In this document: piece by piece, positions 18,427-26,578 of the stretch
How positions within the stretch are numbered: the first letter of the stretch is position 1
Layout: each line of letters begins with the position of its first letter
Program-made: the position numbers and the translations under genes
Assembly: GCF_002284575.1 (NCBI RefSeq)
Contig: NZ_NPKJ01000048.1
Location: 62,001-126,000 of the forward strand
Reading direction: 5' to 3'
Origin: Mesorhizobium temperatum
Lineage (GTDB): Bacteria > Pseudomonadota > Alphaproteobacteria > Rhizobiales > Rhizobiaceae
DNA: 64,000 nucleotides
The notes under the pieces: generated by a model
What the model saw: only the letters and a program-made list of their open reading frames with translations
What the model was told of the DNA's origin: nothing
The model's database searches: none

Positions 18427-19581
18427 TCAGGCGCCCGACGGGGTCTCTTCCAATTCCGCACCGGCGCTGGTGTGGATGGTCATCGTGTTGCCGCGCCAGT
18501 CGACGGCACCGCTGAGCCAGCCGCGCACCCAGATGGCGGGAAGCATCACGTCCCGCGCAACCATCGCCGGGATCATGCGCAGCGACAGGTGCCAGCCCTT
18601 GGCCGAGGCGAGCGCGCATTCCGGGAGATAGGCGACTACCAGCACGGCGACGGCGGTTGCCGACAGGCTGAAGCCGGCGCCTGCTGCCGCAACCAGCGCA
18701 AGCACCAGCGGCGGCGCCGCTCCGATCAGGATCTCGGGCGCGAAGAACAGTGGGAAGGTGACGCGACGCAGGCGTGCCCAGCGGGCCTGACGCGACCAGA
18801 TTTCGCCAAATGTGCGCAAACCGAGCGGCTGCTCGAAGGGCGAGGCGACGAGATTGACGCGCAGTCCAAGCCCGTTGACCAGCTTGGTCGCGGCGGCATC
18901 CTCGGCAATCTCGGCGGCAAGCGCACGGATGCCGCAATTGGCGTCGAGCATGGGCTTGTTCCACAACATGCTCTTGCCCTGGGCAAAACCGAGGCCGAGC
19001 GCCTCGCCGGTATATTGCCAGCGCGCCTGCAGCGTGTTGAGGAAAGCGCATTCGACCTCCGCCCAGAACCCGTCCGGCCGCGAGCCGATCGGCGTCGAGC
19101 AGACAAGGCCAGTGTCCGGCCGCCATACCGCCATCAGATGCTGGACATAGTCCCTCGGCATCAGGACGTTGGAATCGGCAAGGATGACCCAGCGGTGGCG
19201 CGCGGCCTCCCAGCCCTTCACGCAATTGTTGAGTTTCGGATTGCCGCTGATGCGGTCGTCGCCGACGAGCAGCCGGGCCGGCACGGCCGGAAAGCGGGCG
19301 ATCGCGTCGGTGATCGGCCCGACCACCGGGTCGTCGGCATGGGCGACGCAGAAGATGAGCTCATAGCGCGGCCAGTCGAGAGAGAAGGCGCGCTCGAGCG
19401 TTTCCTCGGCAAACGGTTCGACGCCGCGCGACGGCACGACGATCGACACCGGCGGCGCCTTGCCGGCTGGCGGCGTGATCCTGCCAGGCCGCTTCAGCTT
19501 CAACGAAGCGAGCAGGATGCTGGCGAGATTGACAAGAAGCAGAGCTGTGGAAAGCAAGGCGGCTGTGACTGTCAATTCCAT
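18427..19581 (-). CDS. GT21-family lipid glycosyltransferase (ceramide glucosyltransferase-like)
   Basis: A 384-residue membrane glycosyltransferase. Helices at the N-terminus (LLSTALLLVNLASILLAS) and C-terminus flank a GT-A domain with the GT21 pattern: an aspartate after SIVVPSRG, then ILADSNVLMP (D-x-S), a later D in EIAEDAAATK, and the (Q/R)xxRW signature as RQARW. Family members transfer glucose or galactose to ceramide or diacylglycerol. In rhizobia such enzymes make glycolipids that partly replace phospholipids. The exact acceptor is not determinable here. It converges on metZ and stands alone. Confidence 0.85.
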   Translation of the reverse strand: MELTVTAALLSTALLLVNLASILLASLKLKRPGRITPPAGKAPPVSIVVPSRGVEPFAEETLERAFSLDWPRYELIFCVAHADDPVVGPITDAIARFPAVPARLLVGDDRISGNPKLNNCVKGWEAARHRWVILADSNVLMPRDYVQHLMAVWRPDTGLVCSTPIGSRPDGFWAEVECAFLNTLQARWQYTGEALGLGFAQGKSMLWNKPMLDANCGIRALAAEIAEDAAATKLVNGLGLRVNLVASPFEQPLGLRTFGEIWSRQARWARLRRVTFPLFFAPEILIGAAPPLVLALVAAAGAGFSLSATAVAVLVVAYLPECALASAKGWHLSLRMIPAMVARDVMLPAIWVRGWLSGAVDWRGNTMTIHTSAGAELEETPSGA

Positions 19582-19807
19582 CGATATCTGGTCACTCCAG
19601 AAAAAACCGGCCGCATGAAAGCCGTTTCAACAGTTCGACAGAATGCTGAGTCGCCCGGCCCTGCACACCATCATTGTCATGTGTCACTTAAATGACATTG
19701 TTCTTCGGCACCTGCGCTGAGAGGAGTGGGACAACGACGGAAAGCTCCCCAGTTGACCAAACTGCGGAGAGCGTCGAGAGTTTCGTCTACATATTGTGGA
19801 GTAGTCT

Positions 19808-20200
19808 ATGTACAGCGCCGTTACGCGCAACATCGAAGTACAGGTCAGGCCGTTCTACCTGGAAGATCGCTCCGACCCGTCGGAGAACCGCTATGTCTGG
19901 GGCTACCAGGTGACCATCGACAACCAGTCGGATGAATTCGTGCAGCTTCTGTCACGCTATTGGCACATCACCGACGGCACCGGCCGGGTCGAGGAAGTGC
20001 GCGGCGCCGGCGTTGTCGGCGACCAGCCCGAACTCAACCCCGGCGACAGTTATCAATACACGTCTGGGTGCCCGCTCTCAACGCCATCCGGCATCATGGT
20101 CGGCCACTACACGATGCGCAACAAGCGGGGCGAGACGTTCGATGTCGCCATCCCCGCCTTTTCGCTCGACCTGCCGGGCACGCGGCGCACCGTCAATTGA
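19808..20200 (+). CDS. apaG: ApaG domain protein
   Basis: A 130-residue ApaG protein with an immunoglobulin-like fold. Characteristic segments are [60 protein letters not shown] and the glycine-rich [20 protein letters not shown]. In enterobacteria apaG is linked to cobalt resistance and Mg2+ efflux; its biochemical role in alphaproteobacteria is unclear. The start ATG 19808 follows GTGGAG. The neighbourhood apaG / hslO-argF-argD / gcrA is an order I recall from rhizobial chromosomes. A large inverted-repeat element follows the stop. Confidence 0.95.
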   Translation: MYSAVTRNIEVQVRPFYLEDRSDPSENRYVWGYQVTIDNQSDEFVQLLSRYWHITDGTGRVEEVRGAGVVGDQPELNPGDSYQYTSGCPLSTPSGIMVGHYTMRNKRGETFDVAIPAFSLDLPGTRRTVN

Positions 20201-20205
20201 CGCTC

Positions 20206-20273
20206 ACTTGGGTTCCTCTCCCTCGCGAAGCAGGGGAGAGGTGGCCCCACTCCGTGGGGCGAGGAACCCAAGT
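20206..20273. repeat. 13-bp inverted repeat with nested hairpins
   Basis: ACTTGGGTTCCTC (20206-20218) and GAGGAACCCAAGT (20261-20273) form a perfect 13-bp inverted repeat. Nested inside are CTCTCCCT/AGGGGAGAG and GGCCCCAC/GTGGGGC stems. It begins five bases after the apaG stop and lies before the convergent hslO stop, so a bidirectional termination role is plausible. It resembles the palindromic intergenic elements of Mesorhizobium. Confidence 0.75.
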
Positions 20274-20359
20274 TCTGCGAAGGCACCGCACTCGGTATAT
20301 GGCGATTCCTACTTCCATTGGAAGAATGCCAGCGGGCAGATAGGCAGCACTGACGCTCG

Positions 20360-21370
20360 TTATTGGGCGGCGGCAAACTCCGCCGGGTCGAAGTCATACT
20401 GTTTCGAGCAGAATTCGCAGGCGACGTGAATGCCGCCATCCTCGGTGCTGTCCCTGATCTCGTCGGCGGAGAAGCCTCCGAGAATGCCGCGGATCTTCTC
20501 CCTGGAGCATGAGCACTGGTCGGCAACCGGTACGCCGCCGAAGACGCGCACGCCGTGCTCGTGGAACAGCCGGTAAAGCAGCCGCTCGGCGCCGATCGTC
20601 GGGTCGATCAGTTCCGTCGGCTCAATGGTGCCAAGCAACGCCAGCAGTTCCTGCCAGGAATTGTCGGCCGGATCGTGGATCTCCTGGCGCGGATCGCCGT
20701 CGCCGCCCGGAAGATCGGGCACGCGCATGCGGTCCGGCGATTGCGGCAGGAACTGCGCCAGGATGCCACCGGCACGCCATTGCTCGCGGGCGCCGCCGAC
20801 GCCGGGCGTCAACAGCTTGGCCACCGTGAGCCTGAGGTCGGTCGGGATCTGTTCCGACTGCCGAAAATAGGTGCGCGCGGCCTCCTCCAGCGTCTCACCG
20901 TCGAGCTGGACGATGCCCTGATAGCGCTGCGTGTGGGCGCCCTGGTCGATCGTCAGCGCCAGGACACCGCTGCCGAGCAGCGTCTGCTGCGAAGTCTCGC
21001 CGGCAGACTTCAGAGCCTCCAGCCGGTCGGCGTCGAAGCGCGCGTAGGCGCGTAGCGCATGCGGCGTGGAAAAATCCGCCACCAGCATATCGACCGGTCC
21101 GTCCGTGCGGGTCTGCAGGATGAACTTGCCTTCGAACTTGAGCGAGGTGCCGAGCAGCACCGTCAGCACGCAGGCTTCCGCCAGGAGGCGAGCGACCGGC
21201 TCGGGATAGTCATGACGGCTGAGGATCGCGTCGAGCATCGGCCCGAGTTGGACGGTGCGGCCGCGCACGTCGAGCGGGCCGACCTCGAAGGGCACGACAT
21301 TATCGTCGCCGGCGTAGCCGAATTCGCCGAGTTTGGGTTGTTGTTCAGCCAATTGATGAGTTTCCAACAT
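20360..21370 (-). CDS. hslO: Redox-regulated chaperone Hsp33
   Basis: Hsp33 is a holdase activated by oxidation, protecting cytosolic proteins during oxidative heat stress. The product (336 residues) shows the N-terminal holdase domain (DAILSRHDYPEPVARLLAEA, TRTDGPVDMLVADF, GSGVLALTIDQG) and the C-terminal zinc switch CSCSREK with CEFC, so all four redox cysteines are present. ATG 21370 (MLETHQLAEQQP) fits the family start better than the in-frame ATG eight codons upstream. It follows argF on the same strand after 117 bases and is probably in the argD-argF-hslO operon. Confidence 0.96.
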   Translation of the reverse strand: MLETHQLAEQQPKLGEFGYAGDDNVVPFEVGPLDVRGRTVQLGPMLDAILSRHDYPEPVARLLAEACVLTVLLGTSLKFEGKFILQTRTDGPVDMLVADFSTPHALRAYARFDADRLEALKSAGETSQQTLLGSGVLALTIDQGAHTQRYQGIVQLDGETLEEAARTYFRQSEQIPTDLRLTVAKLLTPGVGGAREQWRAGGILAQFLPQSPDRMRVPDLPGGDGDPRQEIHDPADNSWQELLALLGTIEPTELIDPTIGAERLLYRLFHEHGVRVFGGVPVADQCSCSREKIRGILGGFSADEIRDSTEDGGIHVACEFCSKQYDFDPAEFAAAQ

Positions 21371-21487
21371 GACAAAGCTCCAGGGCGCGGCCATGCCGCC
21401 CTCCGGGGCGCATGCGTCGAAACGCGCTCGATTTGCGTGATGCGCCTGAGATAGGCACCACGCAGTGCCGGATCAAGGTGGCCCGGA

Positions 21488-22399
21488 TCAAGCGCCCAGA
21501 CACCAGGCCAAAACCGCCTTCTGGGCGTGGAGCCGGTTCTCGGCCTCGTCGAACACTACCGAATGCGGCCCGTCGATGACTTCGTCGGTGACCTCCTCGC
21601 CGCGATGCGCCGGCAGGCAGTGCATGAACAATGCGTCCGGCTTTGCCTTCGCCATCAGCGCCGCATTGACCTGGTAAGGTGAGAAGACATTGTGGCCGCG
21701 AGCACGGTGCTCCTGGCCCATCGACACCCAGCAGTCGGTGACGACGCAGTCGGCCTCGTGGACCGCCTCCTCGGGCGAGCGGGTGAAGTGCAACTTGCCG
21801 CCATGCGCCGTCGACCAATCGACATGCTTCTGCGCCGGCTCGCTGCCTTCCGGCACGGCGATGTTGAGGTTGAAGCGGAACCGCGCCGAGGCCTCCAGCA
21901 GGGAATGCAGCACGTTGTTGCCGTCGCCGGTCCAGGCGATTGTCTTGCCGGCGACCGGACCGCGATGCTCCTCGAAGGTCATGATGTCGGCCATCAGTTG
22001 GCAGGGGTGGGTATCGTCGGTCAGCCCGTTGATGACGGGAACGGTGGCGTTCTCGGTCAGCTCCAGCAGCCGGTCATGCGATGTGGTTCGGATCATGATC
22101 GCATCGACATAGCGCGACAGCACCTTGGCCGTGTCGGCGATGGTTTCGGAGCGGCCGAGCTGCATCTCGGTGCCGGTCAGCATGATGGTCTCGCCGCCGA
22201 GCTGGCGCATGCCGACGTCGAAGGACACGCGCGTGCGCGTCGACGGTTTGTCGAAGATCATCGCCAGCACTTTGCCTTCGAGCGGTTTTGTCCGCTCGCC
22301 CGCCTTGAGCCTTGCCTTTCGCACCACGGCATCGTCCAGCATGAAGCGCAGATCGCCCTCGGAAACGGCGGAAAGATCAGTGAAATGGCGAAGGCTCAT
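21488..22399 (-). CDS. argF: Ornithine carbamoyltransferase
   Basis: ArgF makes citrulline from ornithine and carbamoyl phosphate in arginine synthesis. The 303-residue protein has the carbamoyl phosphate loop [33 protein letters not shown], the ornithine segment DCWVSMGQE and the catalytic [11 protein letters not shown]. The ATG at 22399 ([12 protein letters not shown]) is the family start; the open frame upstream is argD in another phase. It begins 16 bases after the argD stop, indicating one operon. Confidence 0.97.
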   Translation of the reverse strand: MSLRHFTDLSAVSEGDLRFMLDDAVVRKARLKAGERTKPLEGKVLAMIFDKPSTRTRVSFDVGMRQLGGETIMLTGTEMQLGRSETIADTAKVLSRYVDAIMIRTTSHDRLLELTENATVPVINGLTDDTHPCQLMADIMTFEEHRGPVAGKTIAWTGDGNNVLHSLLEASARFRFNLNIAVPEGSEPAQKHVDWSTAHGGKLHFTRSPEEAVHEADCVVTDCWVSMGQEHRARGHNVFSPYQVNAALMAKAKPDALFMHCLPAHRGEEVTDEVIDGPHSVVFDEAENRLHAQKAVLAWCLGA

Positions 22400-22415
22400 T
22401 GGGGTCTTTCGACTG

Positions 22416-23615
22416 TTACTTTGCGGCAGCCGCGGCGATGGCATCGGCCAGGCCCCGGGCGCCGGCACGGATGCGGTCGAGCGCCTCATGGATCTCGGCG
22501 TCGGTGACGGTGAGCGGCGGCAGCAGGCGAAGAACGTTGTCGCCGGCCGGAACCGCAAGCAGATGCTGGTCGCGCAACGCCATGTTCACCTTGGTGTTGG
22601 GTGCGGCGCATTTCAGGCCGAGCATCAGGCCGGTGCCCCTGATGTCTTCGATGATGTCAGGAAACTCGTCGGCGATGCCCGCCAGCCCCTGCTTCAGCAG
22701 CAACGCCTTGCGCTGGACATCCTCCAGGAAGCCGTCTTCCAGCACCACGTCGAGCACGGCGTTGCCGACCGCCATCGCCAGCGGATTGCCGCCGAAAGTC
22801 GTGCCGTGCACGCCGGCGGTCATGCCGACGGCCGCCTCGTCGGTGGCGAGACAGGCGCCCATCGGGAAGCCGCCGCCGATGCCCTTGGCAACCGCCATGA
22901 TGTCGGGCGTGACGCCAGCCCATTCATGCGCGAACAGTTTTCCGGTGCGGCCGATGCCGCACTGGACCTCATCGAAGATCAGGAGCAGGCCATGCTGTTC
23001 GCAGAGCTGCCTCAGCCGCTTCAGCGACTGCGTCGGCACCGGGCGGATGCCACCCTCGCCCTGCACCGGCTCGATCAGTATCGCGGCGGTCTCTGATGTG
23101 ATCGCCTTTTCGGCGGCGTCGATGTCGTCGAAGCCGACCTGGTCGAAACCTTCGACCTTGGGTCCGAAGCCTTCCAGGTATTTATACTGGCCGCCGGCGG
23201 CGATGGTCGCCAGCGTGCGGCCATGAAAGGCGCCTTCGAAGCTGATAATGCGAAAGCGCTCGGGATGGCCGTTGACGAAGTGGTAGCGCCGCGCCGTCTT
23301 GATGGCGCATTCCAGCGCCTCAGCGCCGGAATTGGTGAAGAACACCTTGTCGGCGAAGGTGGCGTCGACCAGCCGCTCGCCCAGACGGCTCTGCCCCGGA
23401 ATCTCGTAGAGGTTGGAGACATGCCAGACCTTGGCCGCCTGCTCGGTGAGTGCCGAGACCAGATGCGGATGGCTATGGCCCAGCGAATTCACGGCGACGC
23501 CGCCGCCAAAATCGAGATATCGCTCGCCCTTGTCGGTGACCAGCCAAGTGCCTTCCCCATGGTCGAAGGCCAGGGGTGCGCGGGTAAAGGTCTCGAAAAG
23601 CGCCGAACCGCTCAT
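22416..23615 (-). CDS. argD: Acetylornithine aminotransferase
   Basis: A PLP class III aminotransferase converting N-acetylglutamate semialdehyde to N-acetylornithine; many ArgD also act in lysine synthesis. The 399-residue protein shows [48 protein letters not shown], the PLP lysine in [16 protein letters not shown], and [11 protein letters not shown]. The start ATG 23615 ([10 protein letters not shown]) matches ArgD proteins. The frame stays open for 34 more codons upstream, where a terminator-like hairpin is embedded, which hints at leader-mediated control. It is first in the argD-argF-hslO transcript. Confidence 0.96.
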   Translation of the reverse strand: MSGSALFETFTRAPLAFDHGEGTWLVTDKGERYLDFGGGVAVNSLGHSHPHLVSALTEQAAKVWHVSNLYEIPGQSRLGERLVDATFADKVFFTNSGAEALECAIKTARRYHFVNGHPERFRIISFEGAFHGRTLATIAAGGQYKYLEGFGPKVEGFDQVGFDDIDAAEKAITSETAAILIEPVQGEGGIRPVPTQSLKRLRQLCEQHGLLLIFDEVQCGIGRTGKLFAHEWAGVTPDIMAVAKGIGGGFPMGACLATDEAAVGMTAGVHGTTFGGNPLAMAVGNAVLDVVLEDGFLEDVQRKALLLKQGLAGIADEFPDIIEDIRGTGLMLGLKCAAPNTKVNMALRDQHLLAVPAGDNVLRLLPPLTVTDAEIHEALDRIRAGARGLADAIAAAAAK

Positions 23616-23636
23616 TATATGCGTCTCCGGAACCGG

Positions 23637-23675
23637 AAAATCAAAAAGCCGCCAAAGCGGCGGCCTTTGCGGCTT
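23637..23675 (-). terminator. Terminator-like hairpin in the argD leader
   Basis: On the minus strand AAGCCGC (23675-23669) plus AAAG pairs with CTTT and GCGGCTT (ending 23646), followed by TTTTTGATTTT. A competing shorter stem GCCGCC/GGCGGC uses the same bases. It lies 22-60 bases upstream of argD, inside an in-frame leader with a start at 23693 (MAEKHDK). There is no other minus-strand gene just upstream to terminate, so a leader attenuator is the simplest reading. Confidence 0.6.
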
Positions 23676-23791
23676 ATCGTGTTTTTCGGCCATGAAGTCA
23701 ACGAAAACGTCGCGCAAGGACGCGCGGCAAGCTCTCCAGCGAGACGCCGGCTCATCAGCGACCGGGCAAGTTGGGGAAAACCGAAAAAACC

Positions 23792-23935
23792 GATTCGTGT
23801 TGGCCCTCAGACTCTTGTCACCGAGTCAGCGCATAAGGTAATTGTAGTCGAGAAATAACTAGATTTCGTGCGGCGGACCTAATCACCCGATATATGTGGT
23901 GTCTGCCCGGCGGAAGCCGGATCGTGGAAGGATTC
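23792..23935. promoter_or_regulatory. GANTC methylation-site cluster upstream of gcrA
   Basis: Four GANTC sites lie within 144 bases of the argD-gcrA intergenic region: GATTC 23792-23796, GACTC 23810-23814, GAGTC 23823-23827 and GATTC 23931-23935. GANTC is methylated by CcrM, and GcrA binds methylated GANTC promoters. The rest of this 354-base gap holds the argD leader hairpin and presumably both promoters. Confidence 0.7.
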
Positions 23936-23969
23936 CGATCGCCGCACATTTCAGCAGGAGCGCGGTCTC

Positions 23970-24488
23970 ATGAATTGGACTGACGAGCGGGTCGAACTTC
24001 TTAGAAAATTGTGGTCGGAGGGACTGAGCGCCAGCCAGATCGCCGCACAGCTCGGGGGCGTCAGCCGCAATGCCGTCATCGGCAAGGTGCATCGGCTGAA
24101 ACTGTCGGGCCGCGGACGCTCGACCGCCACGCCGGCACGCCAGAAGAAGAGCGTGCAAGGATCGAGCGTCCAGAAATCGGTGTCGCGGGCGGCAAGCACT
24201 GCGCGGCATATCACCACGTCGATCGGCGCGACCGCGCTGCAGGCGCAATTCGACACCGTACCGGTGGCGCGTCATTACGTCCGTCCGGTCGAGAACGTGG
24301 TCGTGCCGATCTCGCGGCATCTGCAACTCGTCGAGTTGACCGAGCGGACATGCAAATGGCCGAATGGCGATCCGCTTTCGGAAGAGTTCCATTTCTGCGG
24401 CAACGACGCGGCCGAAACCGGACCCTATTGCAAGTACCACGCTCGCATAGCGTTTCAGCCCGCTTCGGAGCGGCGGCGCAGTCGCTGA
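23970..24488 (+). CDS. gcrA: Cell cycle regulator GcrA
   Basis: GcrA is a sigma-70 cofactor that activates cell-cycle genes at methylated GANTC promoters in alphaproteobacteria. The 172-residue protein has the conserved N-terminal helix-turn-helix MNWTDERVELLRKLWSEGLS, then ASQIAAQLGGVSRNAVIGKV. A basic Ser/Ala-rich linker follows, then the C-terminal sigma-binding domain with CKWPNGDP, FHFCGND and YCKYHARIA. All expected features are present. It is divergent from argD, with four GANTC sites in its upstream region. Confidence 0.97.
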   Translation: MNWTDERVELLRKLWSEGLSASQIAAQLGGVSRNAVIGKVHRLKLSGRGRSTATPARQKKSVQGSSVQKSVSRAASTARHITTSIGATALQAQFDTVPVARHYVRPVENVVVPISRHLQLVELTERTCKWPNGDPLSEEFHFCGNDAAETGPYCKYHARIAFQPASERRRSR

Positions 24489-24551
24489 ATAGCGAATTGC
24501 CTTTGCGAAAGGCGCAAGTTCGTTTCTTGCCCTATTCGCCATTCGCTTTCT

Positions 24552-25559
24552 TCACAGCCAGCCGCTCTTGCGGAAGCGCCAGTAGAGAACCGAGCAGACC
24601 AAAATAATCGCTCCCAGAACGATCGGGTAGCCATATTCCATCCTAAGTTCCGGCATGTCGTTGAAGTTCATGCCGTAGATGCCTGCGAGCGCCGTCGGCA
24701 CCGCCAGGATTGCAGCCCATGAGGCGAGCTTCTTGGTGATCGCCGTTTCCTGGCTCTGGCCAACCAGGAGGCTCGCCTCGAAGGCAAAGGCGAGCACCTC
24801 CCGCAAGCTGTCGATCTTCTCCTGGACGGTGCGGATGTGGTCGGTGACGTCGCGGAACAGCGGGTGCATGGCCGCATGGATCTGCGGCAGGTCGGCGCTG
24901 GTCAGCCGGCGGCAGACTTCCACCAGCGGCAGCGCGGCATTGCGCAGGCGCAAGAGATCGCGGCGCAGCATGTAGAGCCGCTCTATGTCGGAGCCTGTCA
25001 TCGGCTTCAGCAGAACCCTGTCCTCGATCGCCTCGACCTCGTCCTCGATCTGCTCGAGCACCGGCATGTAGTTGTCGACGATGAAATCGAGAATGGCATA
25101 GAGGACGAAATCCTCGCCCTTGGCCAGCGAATGCGGGCAACTTTCCCAATGCTGGCGAACGGCGGCATAAGAAGTCGACGGACCGTGCCTGACGCTGACG
25201 ATGTAGCCGGCGCCGACGAACAGATGCGTCTCGCCGAAGGTGACGCGCCTGTCGATCAGTTGAGCCGTGCGGGCAACGATGAACAACGCATCGCCATATT
25301 GCTCGATCTTCGGCCGCTGATGCGGATGCTCGGCGTCCTCGATCGCCAGATCGTGCAGGTGGAACTGCGCCTGGACGCGAAGCAACAGGTTGCGGTCCGG
25401 CTCCAGCAGGCCGATCCAGACAACATGACCTGGCTTCTTGGCCCATTCGCCAGCTTCCTCGATCGGGATGTCGGCGACACGCCGGCCGGCGGTATAGACG
25501 CTGGAAGCGATGATGGCCGATGTCGGCGGGGCCGGCGTCAGGTTCCGAACGGTTTCCAT
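24552..25559 (-). CDS. corA: CorA family magnesium transporter
   Basis: A 335-residue divalent-cation channel. A long soluble N-terminal funnel domain (VVWIGLLEPDRNLLLRVQAQ, FLHDLAIEDAEHPHQRPKIE-type segment, VRHGPSTSY) leads to two C-terminal helices. The pore signature YGMNFNDMPEL occurs at the end of the first helix. CorA pentamers import Mg2+ and sometimes Co2+ or Ni2+. ATG 25559 has a strong AGGAGG nearby. It lies downstream of phoU on the same strand with 91 bases between, so possible co-transcription is weakly supported. Confidence 0.95.
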   Translation of the reverse strand: METVRNLTPAPPTSAIIASSVYTAGRRVADIPIEEAGEWAKKPGHVVWIGLLEPDRNLLLRVQAQFHLHDLAIEDAEHPHQRPKIEQYGDALFIVARTAQLIDRRVTFGETHLFVGAGYIVSVRHGPSTSYAAVRQHWESCPHSLAKGEDFVLYAILDFIVDNYMPVLEQIEDEVEAIEDRVLLKPMTGSDIERLYMLRRDLLRLRNAALPLVEVCRRLTSADLPQIHAAMHPLFRDVTDHIRTVQEKIDSLREVLAFAFEASLLVGQSQETAITKKLASWAAILAVPTALAGIYGMNFNDMPELRMEYGYPIVLGAIILVCSVLYWRFRKSGWL

Positions 25560-25650
25560 CGCTACCTCCTGAAGGCATGGCCTCGGGTCAGGATCAGGAA
25601 CGTTCGGTAAAGCTTAGCCTAAATCAGCAATGGGTTCGAGAGGCAGCCGT

Positions 25651-26376
25651 TCACTTCCCCGGTAGCGTTGCGGCAAGCACAATCTTGTCTGTCTTGTCGC
25701 CCTTCGGCCGCTCGGCCGGCATCTGGTCGCCGGTGACGATGTAGTAGATCGTCTCGGCGATATTGGTGGCGTGGTCGCCGATCCGCTCGATATTCTTGGC
25801 GCAAAACAGCAGGTGCGTGCAAGGCGTGATGTTGCGCGGATCTTCCATCATGTAGGTCAGCAACTCGCGAAACAGCGAGGTGTACACGGCGTCGATCTGA
25901 TCGTCGCGATCACGCACGAAGCCGATCTTTTCCACCGAGCGCGACGCGTAGACGTCGAGCACTTCCTTGAGCTGCGTCAACGCCAGGTCGGCCAAGGCCT
26001 CGATGCCGCGGAACAGACTGGTCGGCTGGCGTCCTTCTATGACGGCAACCACGCGCTTGGCGACATTCTTGCCGAGGTCGCCGACCCGTTCGAGGTCCGC
26101 GGAGATGCGGATCGCGCCGACGATCTCGCGCAAATCCGTCGCCATCGGCTGGCGCTTGGCGATGATAATGATCGCCTTGTCGTCGATCTCGCGCTGCCCT
26201 TCGTCCAGAACGGCATCGTCACGGATGACCTTCTGGGCAAGGCCGGGGTCGGCGTTGACCAGCGCCGCGATCGCCTGTTCGACCATGCGTTCGGCATGCC
26301 CGCCCATCGCGGCGATGCGCTTCGACAGATACTTCAGCTCCTCGTCATAGGCGCTGACGATGTGCACGGACTGCAT
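25651..26376 (-). CDS. phoU: Phosphate signalling regulator PhoU
   Basis: PhoU links the PstSCAB phosphate transporter to the PhoR/PhoB two-component system. The 241-residue protein is two PhoU three-helix repeats with metal-binding motifs: the first repeat has ERVGDLGKNVAKR and the second has ERIGDHATNIAETIYYIVTG. The start MQSVHIVSAYDEELKYL is typical of rhizobial PhoU. PhoR is encoded upstream on the same strand, but no pst genes separate or follow them, unlike the common phoR-pstSCAB-phoU-phoB order. A short repeat and a possible PHO-box half-site lie upstream. Confidence 0.96.
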   Translation of the reverse strand: MQSVHIVSAYDEELKYLSKRIAAMGGHAERMVEQAIAALVNADPGLAQKVIRDDAVLDEGQREIDDKAIIIIAKRQPMATDLREIVGAIRISADLERVGDLGKNVAKRVVAVIEGRQPTSLFRGIEALADLALTQLKEVLDVYASRSVEKIGFVRDRDDQIDAVYTSLFRELLTYMMEDPRNITPCTHLLFCAKNIERIGDHATNIAETIYYIVTGDQMPAERPKGDKTDKIVLAATLPGK

Positions 26377-26432
26377 AGAGATGCCTTCCCGGGGTCTTCT
26401 GGTCCGAGTCGTTTCCTCGAATCCCCGCTGAT

Positions 26433-26450
26433 ACGCTAGCCGGATGACAG
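26433..26450 (-). promoter_or_regulatory. Possible PHO-box half-site upstream of phoU
   Basis: On the minus strand the sequence CTGTCAT (26450-26444) followed after four bases by CTAGCGT resembles a PhoB-binding site made of two CTGTCAT-like halves spaced by four. The first half is exact; the second matches poorly. It is about 70 bases before the phoU start. Confidence 0.3.
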
Positions 26451-26464
26451 AAAAAAGAAACCGT

Positions 26465-26554
26465 TAGAGCGACGTGCGTCCACTTGGACACAGCGTACGC
26501 TCTAAGTCCCTTATCCACGCATCCGGCATCCTAAAATCTTCCGGTTTTCGGGCC
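26465..26554. repeat. Mosaic palindromic repeat between phoU and phoR
   Basis: The element starts TAGAGCGACGTGCGTCCA and its first module closes with TACGCTCTA at 26504, with an internal GTCCA/TGGAC stem. A second module with the motif CTTCCGGTTTTCGG follows. The first module is closely related to 27925-27966 on the other side of phoR, so phoR is flanked by two copies. Confidence 0.7.
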
Positions 26555-26578
26555 CACGCGTTCTTAGATAGTGAGGCG

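Noticed and set aside
19675..19697. TGTCAT/ATGACA dyad between the GT21 and apaG genes
   Set aside because: Six-base arms in an AT-rich promoter region can arise by chance, and no regulator context supports it.
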